Below, in pieces: positions 38,945 through 47,691 of a stretch of DNA of 64,000 bases. This DNA comes from Bacillus sp. HMF5848 (GTDB lineage: Bacteria; Bacillota; Bacilli; Bacillales; HMF5848): NCBI RefSeq assembly GCF_003944835.1, contig NZ_RWIV01000001.1, positions 1,279,501 to 1,343,500 on the forward strand, in the 5' to 3' direction. The translations under genes and the position numbers were made by a program. Numbering within the stretch: the stretch's first letter is position 1; the number at the start of each line of letters is the position of its first letter. Under the pieces are notes generated by a model. That model searched no databases. It was given only the letters and a program-made list of their open reading frames with translations, and had not been told where the DNA came from.

Positions 38945-39790
38945 TTATTTAGTTTTACTTACAAAACGCTGTAAATGTAAAGTCAGATAAACTGCTTCAG
39001 CATCATAGACTTTTTTCTGTAATGCTTGCTGCATAACTTTAATCACTTTCCACGATAGATTGTAGCATAGGGGATATGAATTTTTCAACACATTTTCTAA
39101 TTCTTTTGGTTCTTCCAATCTTTCCTCTGCCTTAACTCTATCAATAGCGTGGCGAAGGTGGCGTACGAGGCGCATATAATTAACACTTTTTCGATCGATT
39201 TTTACATCTAAATTATTTTCTATTAATCTAATGAGCTCGGCAATTAACTGCGAATGCTGATTAAGCTCGGATAGCTCTTTATCTGTCATGGCGCTATGAA
39301 TGTGAAGGGCGATAAAACCTATCTCACCTTCGGGAAGTCGAATATCTATCTTTTCATGAATTTGCTCAATAACTTCTTCAGCAATTTCATATTCTTTTGG
39401 GTATAGTGACTGCGTTTCGGTTAAAAAGGGATTTTGAATTCCTAGTCCTTGATTCATCCGTTTTAGCGCAAAGGCAATATGATCTGTAAGTGCGATATGA
39501 ATATGCTCGTTCAGCTTTGTGTTTACTTTACTTTCAATGTGAAACACAATATCATTCATTATTTCAATAAAATCTTCATCAATATGAGGAATTAATTGCT
39601 TATATTGCTCTTGTTCTTTTTTATCTTCAAGAATAAATGTTTTCTCCACATTTTCAATATTTATTTTATCTCCGAGTTTTTTATTAAAACCTATACCTTT
39701 CCCAATCAATACAACTTCACCATGATTAGGATGTACAGCAATAATGACATTATTATTAAGTGCTCTTTTTATGATAAAAGAATTATCCAT
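38945..39790 (-). CDS. glcT: GlcT, transcriptional antiterminator
   Basis: 281-residue BglG/SacY-family RNA-binding protein. Residues ~1-60 are the co-antiterminator domain (FIIKRALNNNVIIAVHPNHGEVVLIGKGIGF), followed by two PTS regulatory domains with conserved His (IHIALTDHIAFAL and LHIHSAMTD; MRLVRHLRHAI and LTLHLQRF). Phosphorylation by the glucose PTS sets its activity. Several adjacent ATG/GTG codons could start it; 39790 is best spaced from GAGGTGA. Directly upstream of the RAT it controls. Confidence 0.93.
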   Translation of the reverse strand: MDNSFIIKRALNNNVIIAVHPNHGEVVLIGKGIGFNKKLGDKINIENVEKTFILEDKKEQEQYKQLIPHIDEDFIEIMNDIVFHIESKVNTKLNEHIHIALTDHIAFALKRMNQGLGIQNPFLTETQSLYPKEYEIAEEVIEQIHEKIDIRLPEGEIGFIALHIHSAMTDKELSELNQHSQLIAELIRLIENNLDVKIDRKSVNYMRLVRHLRHAIDRVKAEERLEEPKELENVLKNSYPLCYNLSWKVIKVMQQALQKKVYDAEAVYLTLHLQRFVSKTK

Positions 39791-40001
39791 CATCTTCACC
39801 TCTACAATAAAACGGTTTCAACTTATACATGATATCATACTAACGAAAAGTACTTCGAAACTCAACGACAAAGTTTGACAAATTTCTTGAATTACTAGAA
39901 AAAACAGTATCGATTTTCATAAAATTTACAAATACCCTATATAACTTGTGCCGTAGCATTATGTATGATGTAAGTAGATTATGAGAAAGTGGTGATGTTG
40001 C

Positions 40002-40829
40002 GTGCAATCGTTGCAGCCTAAAAAACGGTCTCAGCTTCGTATTAGACTTGGAAGTATTTTTTATACTTACAAACGTTATAGTGAGTGGATGATGAAAAAT
40101 AAAAAATTTGCTTTGAATAAAAAAACGAACCAATCACCATGTCTTGTTTTCCAACATCAAACACCTTTGTTACGTCAATTAAAAGATGTCGAGATGTGGC
40201 TACAGCAAAATAAAATAGAAAATTTAAAAATTGCAATTAAAAACCTGAATGGCATTGTTATTCAACCTGGTGAGACGTTTTCGTATTGGCGCTTGATCGG
40301 GCGCCCAACTTACAGAAAAGGTTACAAGGATGGGATGGTTTTATATTATGGGACGTTTAAAACAGGAGTAGGTGGGGGGCTATGTCAGCTGTCTAACCTT
40401 ATATATTGGATGACACTACACACGCCGTTAAAGGTTGTTGAGCGTCATCGCCATAGCTATGATGTGTTTCCTGATTCTAAGCGGACGCAGCCGTTTGGCA
40501 GTGGGGCAACTTGTTCTTATAATTACCTAGATTTACAGATTTATAATGATTCAGAGGAACCGTATCAGCTAATTTTGTATTTAAACGACACGCATTTAGT
40601 AGGCGAATGGCGAGCGATGAGTGAGCCATTGCATACGTATGAAGTGTATCAAAAAGAACATAAAATGACTCTAGAGCCTTGGGGTGGTTATGTACGACAC
40701 AATGTTATTCATCGCCATGTGATAAATCGTAGTGGCGCTGTAATTGATGATGAGTATGTGACAGAAAATCACGCAATTATGATGTATCAGCCTTTTCTGG
40801 AAACAACGAAAGATGATGAAGTTAAATGA
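40002..40829 (+). CDS. VanW family protein
   Basis: 275 residues of the VanW type. The diagnostic stretches NLNGIVIQPGETFSYWRLIG, GVGGGLCQLSNLIYW and FGSGATCSYNYLDL are present. VanW proteins are found in some vancomycin clusters but are common outside them and their biochemical function is unsettled. No vanHAX, vanR or vanS is present here, so nothing points to resistance. GTG start with AAGTGGTGAT upstream. An N-terminal signal peptide is not evident. Confidence 0.85.
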   Translation: MQSLQPKKRSQLRIRLGSIFYTYKRYSEWMMKNKKFALNKKTNQSPCLVFQHQTPLLRQLKDVEMWLQQNKIENLKIAIKNLNGIVIQPGETFSYWRLIGRPTYRKGYKDGMVLYYGTFKTGVGGGLCQLSNLIYWMTLHTPLKVVERHRHSYDVFPDSKRTQPFGSGATCSYNYLDLQIYNDSEEPYQLILYLNDTHLVGEWRAMSEPLHTYEVYQKEHKMTLEPWGGYVRHNVIHRHVINRSGAVIDDEYVTENHAIMMYQPFLETTKDDEVK

Positions 40830-40939
40830 TTATTGTATGCATTCTAGATTGAAGTTGGCAAATGTAACAAGAAGAAAAAAGTAGTGGAGAGAAGCGTTAC
40901 AGTTGTAATGTGACGTCATGGCTTAACGTTATAAGGATC

Positions 40940-41380
40940 GCACCAAACAAGCTGCTCATCGCACCAAACAAGCTGCTTAACGCACCAAACAAGGTGCTTA
41001 TCGCACCAAACAAGGTGCTCATCGCACCAAACAAGGTGCTTATCGCACCAAACAAGGTGCTCATCGCACCAAACAAGGTGCTTAACGCACCAAACAAGGT
41101 GCTTAACGCACCAAACAAGGTGCTTATCGCACCAAACAAGGTGCTTAACGCACCAAACAAGGTGCTTATCGCACCAAACAAGGTGCTTAACGCACCAAAC
41201 AAGGTGCTTAACGCACCAAACAAGGTGCTTATCGCACCAAACAAGCTGCTCATCGCACCAAAAGAGAAATTCACCGCACCAAACAAGCTGCTCATCGCAC
41301 CAAACAAGGTGCTCATCGCACCAAACAAGGTGCTTATCGCACCAAACAAAATCCTCATCGCACCAACCAAGGTGAAAGTT
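40940..41380. repeat. tandem array 3: 21 units of exactly 21 bp, hairpin in most units
   Basis: Units start at 40940 and every 21 bp to 41360 with no length change at all. The core is GCACCAAACAAGGTGC, in which GCACC and GGTGC pair around AAACAA to form a hairpin. Fourteen of the 21 units keep the perfect 5-bp stem. The centre (units 3-14) is almost uniform, while both edges are diverged (GCTGC variants; unit 16 is largely replaced), as expected for a homogenised tandem array. Frames through it are open on both strands (an Ala-Pro-Asn-Lys heptad on plus; Leu-Phe-Gly-Ala and Leu-Val-Trp-Cys types on minus). The plus-strand frame runs on over the opposite-strand small gene and has no good ribosome binding site, so I do not call it a gene. 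Confidence 0.97.
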
Positions 41381-41458
41381 CAACAAACAAGTATATTAAT
41401 ACGAGCCAATGCAAAGTTTAACGATCCAAACCACAACTTGACCACACTGAAAGTAACA

Positions 41459-41483
41459 TGCCTGCATTCAAAGAGTGCAGGCA
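41459..41483 (-). terminator. terminator hairpin of the YizD-like gene
   Basis: TGCCTGCACTC / GAATGCAGGCA (minus strand, one G-U), loop TTT, just after the stop of the 49-residue gene; the T-run is weak. Confidence 0.65.
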
Positions 41484-41487
41484 AGTA

Positions 41488-41637
41488 TTATTGTTGTTTA
41501 GAGGTAGGACTCTCATCTTCCGTGGCAAGAGCAGCGCCATCTTCGACAACGGTTCTTAGCTCACTCATAAAAAATGAATCGTCTACAAAAAGCTCACAAG
41601 ATTGTGGTTTGTCAACGTGCTTCATTTCTTTTCTCAC
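41488..41637 (-). CDS. 49-residue acidic small protein, YizD-like by position
   Basis: GTG start at 41637 with a perfect GGAGGGA 6 nt upstream, stop TAA at 41488. It encodes VRKEMKHVDKPQSCELFVDD followed by SFFMSELRTVVEDG and a polar acidic tail. One Cys (residue 14). A hairpin follows the stop. It stands at the place where I recall B. subtilis having the small gene yizD, upstream of yjbH; sequence identity to YizD cannot be checked here. No function known. Confidence 0.65.
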   Translation of the reverse strand: MRKEMKHVDKPQSCELFVDDSFFMSELRTVVEDGAALATEDESPTSKQQ

Positions 41638-41907
41638 AGCTATTCCCTCCTTGTCATCACTTTTAGCATGTCCAATTTTTAAAAAATAAGCTCAGTAAAA
41701 CTTAGTTGTCGATGTCGCAACGATTTACTTTCAGTTGATGACCTCCGAGCCTATGAATTGGAACCTCTCGTGTTACTACTCACGCTACACATAAAACAAC
41801 TTCCAAAACACTTCACGGCCCGAAGAAACAATAGAGAGCATTTTCAAGGTGTTTTGGTCCATAGCGAATCAATCAACAAAGTATGAAATCATTTGATCAT
41901 TTAAACA
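41638..41907. other. intergenic region between the small gene and yjbH
   Basis: About 270 bp with no gene. An inverted repeat CCAAAACACTT (41803-41813) / AAGGTGTTTTGG (41846-41857) encloses ~32 nt. It is not followed by a T-run. It may be a remnant or a structured leader of the minus-strand small gene. Confidence 0.35.
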
Positions 41908-41940
41908 TAAAAAATGCTTGGTTTCGTTAAAAAACCAAGC
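41908..41940 (-). terminator. terminator of yjbIH
   Basis: Minus strand: GCTTGGTTT / AAACCAAGC, then a T-run; it overlaps the last codon of yjbH. Confidence 0.9.
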
Positions 41941-42821
41941 TAATCTTTATATCGCCAAAACGTCCCGAATTTAACAGGCACTGGTTCAACCTTTTGCTTC
42001 AGAACAAGCTTCTTCATTTCATGTTCCGCTTCTGCTAAGGGCATATTATATACAACAGATATTTCTTTTGTAGCGACAAATTTAAAGTAGCGTAAAAAAT
42101 CTTCTAAATCAGGTGGCGCTTCAGGATCTGGAATATACCCTAACATTTCAGAAAGTATGTGGACATACGTATCAAATGGATAAAAACCCGTGATTTTGAT
42201 GCCTTCCTGCTCAACATCCTCATTAAAAAACACGAGAGTCGGAATTTGATCGACTTCCATTTCAGTCGTAATAGACAAATCACATTGAAATGCTTTAGCA
42301 GCACTCGGGGAGTGTAAATCACGGCTGAATTCTTCTACATCTAATCCAACGATATCGGCACATTCATGTAATATTTTCTCATCAGAAATATCTTGTTTTT
42401 CAATAAAAAGTGTTTCTTGTAGCTTGCGAATAAATTGAATACCAAGACGACGACCTTGAAGACCCGCTGCCTTAATAGCAATCGATGCTGCAAATGGTGT
42501 CTCAATTGGATTCTCAAACCATACGCTTCCATCACACGACATTCCAAAACGATTCGCTGTTCGCTCCCACACTTGAGCCATACTTTGCGGGTCGATTGAT
42601 TTTTTTCCTAGATTAAGCTTAGCCAACTTGCCGCTTAAAACATGCTTAACAGTAAAATAACGGCCATATTCAATCTGCAGTTTTTTTAAGATTGGTTCGA
42701 GCGACCAACATTCTGCACAGAGTGGATCTAGGAAGTAATATACTTCAATTGGTTTCATAGTGTTACTGCTATACCGTTGATGAACAGCCCACCAGTTTGT
42801 CATTTCATTTTTATAGCTCAC
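41940..42821 (-). CDS. yjbH: YjbH (SpxH), ClpXP adaptor for Spx
   Basis: 293 residues with a DsbA-like thioredoxin fold and a CxxC-type pair in IDPLC-A-EC-W form ([14 protein letters not shown]). The [11 protein letters not shown] block, [13 protein letters not shown] and the C-terminal [16 protein letters not shown] region match YjbH. It presents Spx to ClpXP in unstressed cells. As I recall, B. subtilis YjbH has an N-terminal His/Cys-rich zinc segment; here the first 25 residues contain one His and no Cys. The GTG start overlaps the yjbI stop, giving a coupled yjbI-yjbH operon. Confidence 0.93.
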   Translation of the reverse strand: MSYKNEMTNWWAVHQRYSSNTMKPIEVYYFLDPLCAECWSLEPILKKLQIEYGRYFTVKHVLSGKLAKLNLGKKSIDPQSMAQVWERTANRFGMSCDGSVWFENPIETPFAASIAIKAAGLQGRRLGIQFIRKLQETLFIEKQDISDEKILHECADIVGLDVEEFSRDLHSPSAAKAFQCDLSITTEMEVDQIPTLVFFNEDVEQEGIKITGFYPFDTYVHILSEMLGYIPDPEAPPDLEDFLRYFKFVATKEISVVYNMPLAEAEHEMKKLVLKQKVEPVPVKFGTFWRYKD

Positions 42822-43213
42822 GTCGCATCGTCATCCTCAGGTGTATTTATCATGTGCTGCGCAGTTAACACTAGCCTTTGATAAAACTCAGTACGCATCG
42901 GTTCATCTAGCTCCACTTCATCCATAGCGAAGTCCATGCATGCGAGCCATGCTTTTGCACGTGTAGGCGTTATTTCAAAGGGTAAGTGTCTAGCTCGCAA
43001 CATAGGATGCCCATGTTCCATTGAATATAAATTGGGACCACCTAAATATTGCGTTAGAAATTGTTTTTGTTTGCGGGCTGTTTCAGTTAGATCATCAGGG
43101 AATATAGGAGCCAACTCTGGATGCTGTGCGACTCGCTTATAAAATAAGTCTACAAGTGTGTGGAGTTTTTCTTCTCCAATCAAGTCGAAAGGTGATTTGA
43201 ATTGTGATGTCAT
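42818..43213 (-). CDS. yjbI: YjbI, truncated haemoglobin (group II)
   Basis: 131-residue 2-on-2 globin. It begins [20 protein letters not shown], and the proximal His lies in [14 protein letters not shown], with the EQ-type Tyr/Trp landmarks ([25 protein letters not shown]) present. It binds haem and O2 or NO-type ligands and in B. subtilis is encoded with yjbH; a role in protecting YjbH/Spx control from oxidants has been proposed. AAGGAG ribosome binding site. Confidence 0.93.
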   Translation of the reverse strand: MTSQFKSPFDLIGEEKLHTLVDLFYKRVAQHPELAPIFPDDLTETARKQKQFLTQYLGGPNLYSMEHGHPMLRARHLPFEITPTRAKAWLACMDFAMDEVELDEPMRTEFYQRLVLTAQHMINTPEDDDAT

Positions 43214-43286
43214 GAAAATTGACTCCTTTATCTAATTTGTATGTGCTAACTAACATCAAATGTCAGCAGTTACATGTTATGTTTCT

Positions 43287-43316
43287 ATTATGACAAGTTT
43301 TCATACAATTACACAA
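43287..43316 (-). promoter_or_regulatory. possible promoter of yjbIH
   Basis: Minus strand TTGTGT, 18 bp, CATAAT, about 75 bp before yjbI. The rest of 43214-43518 shows no gene. Confidence 0.4.
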
Positions 43317-43518
43317 ATTAAACGACTTGTGGCCTGTCTAGTGCTGTCGTTTCTTAAAGATGTATTTACAATTAGCATGAAAATTGAGAGTTTATGCATG
43401 TTTTATATAAGACCATTTTAACAATTGTAAACATATATCTCAATTTATGAGCTTTTCCTATTTCTCCTATTTTATCTGATATGTAACATTTTAACTATAA
43501 ATTTGTTGTTTTTTAACA

Positions 43519-43549
43519 CAAAAAAAAGAATTAGTATCACACTAATTCT
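43519..43549 (-). terminator. terminator of yjbJ
   Basis: AGAATTAGT / ACTAATTCT stem (minus strand) with an eight-T run, starting at the yjbJ stop. Confidence 0.92.
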
Positions 43550-44151
43550 TACGATTGGTAGTTGCGCATAACCTTTTGAACATAATTTGTTGTTTCTTTA
43601 AAAGGAGGAACACCACTATATTTATCCACATTGCCCGGGCCTGCATTGTATGCAGCTAGAGCTAATTTTATGTCTCCGTCATAACGATCAAGCATCTGTC
43701 TTAAATATTTAGTTCCGCCAAGGATGTTTTGCTTAATATCATATGGGTCCGAAACCCCTAAGTCCTTCGCGGTACCAGGCATGAGCTGCATTAACCCCAT
43801 TGCACCAGCATGGCTTTTAGCTTTGCTGTTAAAGTTTGATTCTTGTTTAATTACTGCTCGGATAAGTCTCGCATCTACTTCATAAAGATTAGAAGCATGG
43901 TCGATAGCCTGTTCAATAGATGGATTATTAGGCAATTTATTAGCCAACACCGATACATCCTTATGGTTAACATGCGAGGTACTACTTTGTTTAGGACTAC
44001 TGCCGAAAAAAGACGCTTCTTCTTCTGTTAATATTGCTTGAAGTATATCGGTGAAAGAAGTATTGCCTGGTTGATTTACTCCGGAATTTCCTTTTTCAAA
44101 CTGCTTCAGAGCTTGTAGCTCCATCATAAGCTTAATTGTGTTTATGTTCAT
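43549..44151 (-). CDS. yjbJ: YjbJ, lytic transglycosylase (SLT domain)
   Basis: 200 residues. An N-terminal ~85-residue low-complexity region precedes a Slt-type domain: the catalytic Glu is in [13 protein letters not shown], then [31 protein letters not shown] and [16 protein letters not shown]. It should cleave peptidoglycan glycan strands. No obvious signal peptide is visible, as in related Bacillus proteins. The ATG at 44151 follows GTGAGGG; the GTG at 44166 would lie inside that site. Confidence 0.9.
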   Translation of the reverse strand: MNINTIKLMMELQALKQFEKGNSGVNQPGNTSFTDILQAILTEEEASFFGSSPKQSSTSHVNHKDVSVLANKLPNNPSIEQAIDHASNLYEVDARLIRAVIKQESNFNSKAKSHAGAMGLMQLMPGTAKDLGVSDPYDIKQNILGGTKYLRQMLDRYDGDIKLALAAYNAGPGNVDKYSGVPPFKETTNYVQKVMRNYQS

Positions 44152-44166
44152 TGACTGTACCCTCAC

Positions 44167-44748
44167 TTATTTTAAGAACAGCTTACGAATATACATGCGC
44201 TTAATTTTATTTTCGGTTTTTGTGCGAGGAATATTAAGCTCGTCTAGCAAAGAGGAGAAAATTTCCTCTCCCTCTTGTAAGTCTTGTACCTCATACTCTA
44301 ATTCGTAGTCTTCTGTATCTAAATACGAGCTGTGGTCAAATGTGAGAATACCACCACGGTATTCTATTTCAGCCCGACTTGTTGTTAAGTCTCCAAACAA
44401 CTTAATGCTCTCAATAGAAACTCCGAGATCCTTTAAGATGGTTGCAATGTCTCCATTGACCATTTCCTGTTTAGTTAACATTGCATGAGCCTGATCTAAA
44501 GTAAGATTTTGATGGGTTTCAAGGATGCCTTCTTTTAGTGGTTGTTTTAAAGTTAGAGTATATGTATCTTGCTTTTTACGAATTCGCAAGGCAGCACCAA
44601 GATTTTTTATATCATATTGCTCCGTATCGAAATAATAATTTTGCTGCGTTACAAAGTTGTCTTGCGTGATAGAAAATTTACGCATCAACTTAATAAAATC
44701 TTCTTCAGACACTAGGTTTTTACATTCGTATTCAATCTCTTGCTTCAC
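44167..44748 (-). CDS. yjbK: YjbK, CYTH-domain phosphohydrolase-like protein
   Basis: 193 residues of the CYTH/triphosphate tunnel family. The N-terminal ExExK signature is EIEYECK, followed by LRIRKKQDTYTLTLKQP and later EIEYRGGILTFDHSSYLDTEDYELEYE, which supply the acidic and basic tunnel residues. It would bind metal plus triphosphate substrates (inorganic triphosphate, thiamine triphosphate or similar). Neighbour to a small alarmone synthetase gene as in B. subtilis. GTG start; GGAGGG upstream at a somewhat long spacing. Confidence 0.88.
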   Translation of the reverse strand: MKQEIEYECKNLVSEEDFIKLMRKFSITQDNFVTQQNYYFDTEQYDIKNLGAALRIRKKQDTYTLTLKQPLKEGILETHQNLTLDQAHAMLTKQEMVNGDIATILKDLGVSIESIKLFGDLTTSRAEIEYRGGILTFDHSSYLDTEDYELEYEVQDLQEGEEIFSSLLDELNIPRTKTENKIKRMYIRKLFLK

Positions 44749-44878
44749 AGTTTTGTAGACCCTCCTAATAATAATATTAATATTATCTCTTTTTTAGATT
44801 CCAATTACAATGATTAGGGAGAACCATTTTGTCTGTGGTACAATTATAAAGGATTATGTATTTAAGGAGGCAATGGTT

Positions 44879-45262
44879 TTGCGTACGATTTTACAAGTAT
44901 CAAAAACACTTTTACAAGAGAAACAGTTCTTTTTCATTACTGAGGAGACTATGCCATTAAATATACAAGCAAATGGCCAGATGCTAGTTGATTCAGATAA
45001 TTTGGCGTTTATATACTTACTAGAAAATGATGAATCATACATATATGCTTCAATTAAGGAAGATTTTTGGCATGATATATCTAATGCTTGTAAAATGGAC
45101 GTTACTTTTATTTTAAAAAGTGCTCAAAGTGAGACAGAAATAGAGCTAGTTAACTTTAAAGAAGAAATGACATATTTAATCTCAAATATAGAAGGAAATT
45201 CAAACTATGGTGAAGAAATGGTAACTAAAGTGATGAATGCATTCAGTGATATGGCGGTGTAG
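44879..45262 (+). CDS. yjbL: YjbL-like protein, unknown function
   Basis: 127 residues, soluble, with alternating strands and helices (FFFITEETMPLNIQANGQMLV, AFIYLLENDESYIYASI). The TTG at 44879 is chosen because AAGGAGG ends 9 nt upstream; an ATG at 44873 would be only 3 nt from it. It is identified as YjbL by size and by its place before the small alarmone synthetase and divergent from yjbK. No motif suggests a function. Confidence 0.7.
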   Translation: MRTILQVSKTLLQEKQFFFITEETMPLNIQANGQMLVDSDNLAFIYLLENDESYIYASIKEDFWHDISNACKMDVTFILKSAQSETEIELVNFKEEMTYLISNIEGNSNYGEEMVTKVMNAFSDMAV

Positions 45263-45268
45263 TAAAAG

Positions 45269-45901
45269 GTGATTAAGCATTGGGAGTTTTTTTTAGCACC
45301 ATATAAACAGGCAGTTGAAGAGCTAAAAATTAAATTAAAGGGTATGCGTTCTGAATACGAGCTTGAATCGGTGCACTCACCGATAGAGTTTGTAACAGGT
45401 CGTGTCAAACCAATTGCTAGTATTCTAGATAAAGCGAATAAAAAGGGAATTCCTCTTAACGAACTAGAAACACAAATGCAAGACATAGCAGGTTTAAGAA
45501 TGATGTGTCAGTTTGTAGAAGATATTTATACTGTGGTGGACTTGTTACGAAAAAGAAATGATTTAGAAATTATTGAAGAACGTGATTATATTGCGGATAA
45601 AAAAGTTAGTGGCTATCGTTCTTATCATGTTGTTATATGTTATCCTGTTCAAACGGTTTCAGGTGAAAAAAAGATTCTTGCCGAAATTCAAATACGTACG
45701 TTAGCGATGAATTTTTGGGCAACTGTGGAACACTCTTTAAATTATAAATATAGTGGAAATATACCGGAGGATATAAAAAGGAGACTGCAAAGAGCAGCAG
45801 AAGCGGCTTTTCTATTAGATGAAGAAATGTCTCAAATTCGTTTTGAGATTAAAGAGGCACAGGCAGTGTTTTCTAGAAAAAATGAAGTCGATGGAGATTG
45901 A
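45269..45901 (+). CDS. yjbM: Small alarmone synthetase YjbM (SasB/RelQ)
   Basis: 210 residues, synthetase-only RelA/SpoT homologue making (p)ppGpp from ATP and GDP/GTP. Catalytic landmarks are HSPIEFVTGRVKP, DIAGLRMMCQF, the SGYRSYH loop, EIQIRT and FWATVEHSLNYKY. No hydrolase or regulatory domain, as expected for the RelQ type. GTG start 6 nt after yjbL, with only a weak GGTG ribosome binding site, so it probably relies on coupling to yjbL. Confidence 0.95.
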   Translation: MIKHWEFFLAPYKQAVEELKIKLKGMRSEYELESVHSPIEFVTGRVKPIASILDKANKKGIPLNELETQMQDIAGLRMMCQFVEDIYTVVDLLRKRNDLEIIEERDYIADKKVSGYRSYHVVICYPVQTVSGEKKILAEIQIRTLAMNFWATVEHSLNYKYSGNIPEDIKRRLQRAAEAAFLLDEEMSQIRFEIKEAQAVFSRKNEVDGD

Positions 45902-45922
45902 AAGGCTAGGTGTTAATAGAGT

Positions 45923-46720
45923 ATGAAATTTGCAGTTACTTCCAAAGGTGACAATGTTTCTAATTCTTTAATGCAAAAAATCAAGACATATTTGCAGGAT
46001 TTTTCGCTCGAGTATGATGAAGATAAGCCAGATATATGTATTTCAGTTGGTGGAGACGGTACGCTTCTCTATGCATTTCACCGTTATCGTAATCGGTTAG
46101 ATCGGACGGCATTCGTTGGTGTGCATACGGGTCATTTAGGGTTTTATGCAGACTGGATTCCTGAAGAGATTGAGAAGCTAGTAATTGCAATCGCTAAAAC
46201 ACCTTACCAAGTGATTGAATATCCGTTACTTGAGGTTATAGTTCGCTATAAAGATGGCGGGAAAGAATCTCGCTACTTAGCACTAAATGAATGTACGGTC
46301 AAGCGTGCAGAAGGCACTCTTGTAGTCGATCTAGAAATAAAGGGAGATATTTTTGAAACGTTCCGTGGAGATGGCCTTTGCATCTCAACACCTTCTGGAA
46401 GTACGGCCTATAATAAAGCGCTGAATGGTGCTATTCTTCATCCATCGATTGAGGCTATACAGATTACCGAAATGGCATCGATTAATAATAGGGTGTTTCG
46501 TACGGTAGGATCTCCGCTTATTTTACCATCGCATCATACATGTATGATTAAGCCCGTCAATGCTGACGACTTTTCAATTACCATTGACCATTTGAATATT
46601 TTTCACAGTGATGTGAAGTCAATCCAGTGTCGAGTTGCTCATGAAAAAGTGCGCTTCGCCCGCTTTCGTCCATTCCCATTTTGGCAGCGCGTCCGTGAAT
46701 CGTTTGTGGCGGATGAATAA
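45923..46720 (+). CDS. ppnK: NAD kinase
   Basis: 265 residues. The GGDGT motif ([12 protein letters not shown]) and the NAD-kinase block [26 protein letters not shown] are intact, with [11 protein letters not shown] between them. It phosphorylates NAD to NADP in the cytosol. Equivalent to B. subtilis YjbN, in the conserved yjbL-yjbM-yjbN-yjbO run. Confidence 0.96.
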   Translation: MKFAVTSKGDNVSNSLMQKIKTYLQDFSLEYDEDKPDICISVGGDGTLLYAFHRYRNRLDRTAFVGVHTGHLGFYADWIPEEIEKLVIAIAKTPYQVIEYPLLEVIVRYKDGGKESRYLALNECTVKRAEGTLVVDLEIKGDIFETFRGDGLCISTPSGSTAYNKALNGAILHPSIEAIQITEMASINNRVFRTVGSPLILPSHHTCMIKPVNADDFSITIDHLNIFHSDVKSIQCRVAHEKVRFARFRPFPFWQRVRESFVADE

Positions 46721-46731
46721 GGTGTGTAGTG

Positions 46732-47616
46732 ATGAAGCTTCAATGGATTGTACAACAAGATGAAAAGGATTTACTACTACGTGAATTTTTATATAAAAAA
46801 AATATTTCTCGCACAGCACTTAGTGACATAAAGTTTAAAGGTGGCCAGATTCTTGTTAATGGACAAGAGGAAACGGTGCGTCGAAAGGTAACAACAGCGG
46901 ATGAAGTGACAGTTTATTTTCCACCAGAGCGAAAAAGTGAATCATTGTTAGCAGAAGAAATACCGTTATGTATTGTGTATGAAGACGATGCGGTATTAGT
47001 GTTGAATAAGCAAGCTGGCGTATCAACGATACCGTCACGTGAGCACCCATCAGGTAGTATTGCAAATGGATTACTATATTACTACGATAAGATTGGATTA
47101 GATGCTGGCGTACATGTAGTGACTAGATTAGATCGTAACACGTCAGGTTTGATGCTTATTGCGAAGCATCGATATGTTCATTATATATGTTCTTTATTTC
47201 AAAAAGCTGGAGAGATTTCACGTACGTATGAAGCTCTCGTACATGGGTCTGTTGTTGAACAGACAGGGACAATTGACGCTCCGATTGGGCGAAGGGAAGA
47301 CAGTATTATTGAACGAGAAGTGCGTAGCGATGGACAGCATGCTGTTACACATTTTAAGGTGATTCAACGATATGAGGCATTTACTCATGTACGTTTGCAG
47401 CTCGAAACAGGACGAACGCATCAAATTCGTGTGCATATGGCATATTTAGGCCATTCACTATTAGGTGATGATTTATATGGAGGTGGACTCGATTTAATAA
47501 ATCGACAAGCGTTACATAGTGCACAGCTTACTTTTATTCATCCAATAACGAGTGAGCGCATTAGTTTTTCTGCAAGTCCACCAGATGATATGGAACAAAT
47601 CATATCAGGTACCTAG
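46732..47616 (+). CDS. yjbO: RluD-family pseudouridine synthase YjbO
   Basis: 294 residues. An S4-like N-terminus (DLLLREFLYKKNISRTALSDIKFKGGQILVNG) precedes the catalytic domain. The catalytic Asp is in VTRLDRNTSGLMLIAK; other family motifs are GRTHQIRVHMAYLGHSLLGDDLYGG. It converts uridine to pseudouridine in RNA, target unknown. The ATG at 46732 follows AAGGTG by 7 nt. Last gene of the plus-strand run, ended by a terminator. Confidence 0.93.
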   Translation: MKLQWIVQQDEKDLLLREFLYKKNISRTALSDIKFKGGQILVNGQEETVRRKVTTADEVTVYFPPERKSESLLAEEIPLCIVYEDDAVLVLNKQAGVSTIPSREHPSGSIANGLLYYYDKIGLDAGVHVVTRLDRNTSGLMLIAKHRYVHYICSLFQKAGEISRTYEALVHGSVVEQTGTIDAPIGRREDSIIEREVRSDGQHAVTHFKVIQRYEAFTHVRLQLETGRTHQIRVHMAYLGHSLLGDDLYGGGLDLINRQALHSAQLTFIHPITSERISFSASPPDDMEQIISGT

Positions 47617-47638
47617 TGTTAACTGGGTACCTGTTTTT
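47606..47638 (+). terminator. terminator of yjbO
   Basis: CAGGTACC / GGTACCTG stem with an 11-nt loop and five T residues, overlapping the yjbO stop. Confidence 0.85.
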
Positions 47639-47691
47639 ACGTATTCTAGTTGTCTAATTACTTGTGGTATTAAGGAGCAAGCGTTTCTATC

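Noticed and set aside
40002-40829. Vancomycin resistance determinant
   Set aside because: VanW homologues are common in spore formers without resistance; no vanHAX or regulators nearby.
28275-41380. CRISPR arrays
   Set aside because: Units are contiguous with no unique spacers of regular size, and there are no cas genes.
40910-41689. 259-codon plus-strand open frame through array 3 (Ala-Pro-Asn-Lys heptads)
   Set aside because: GTG start without a well-placed ribosome binding site; open frames exist on the other strand too; it continues antisense through the 49-residue gene and its terminator.
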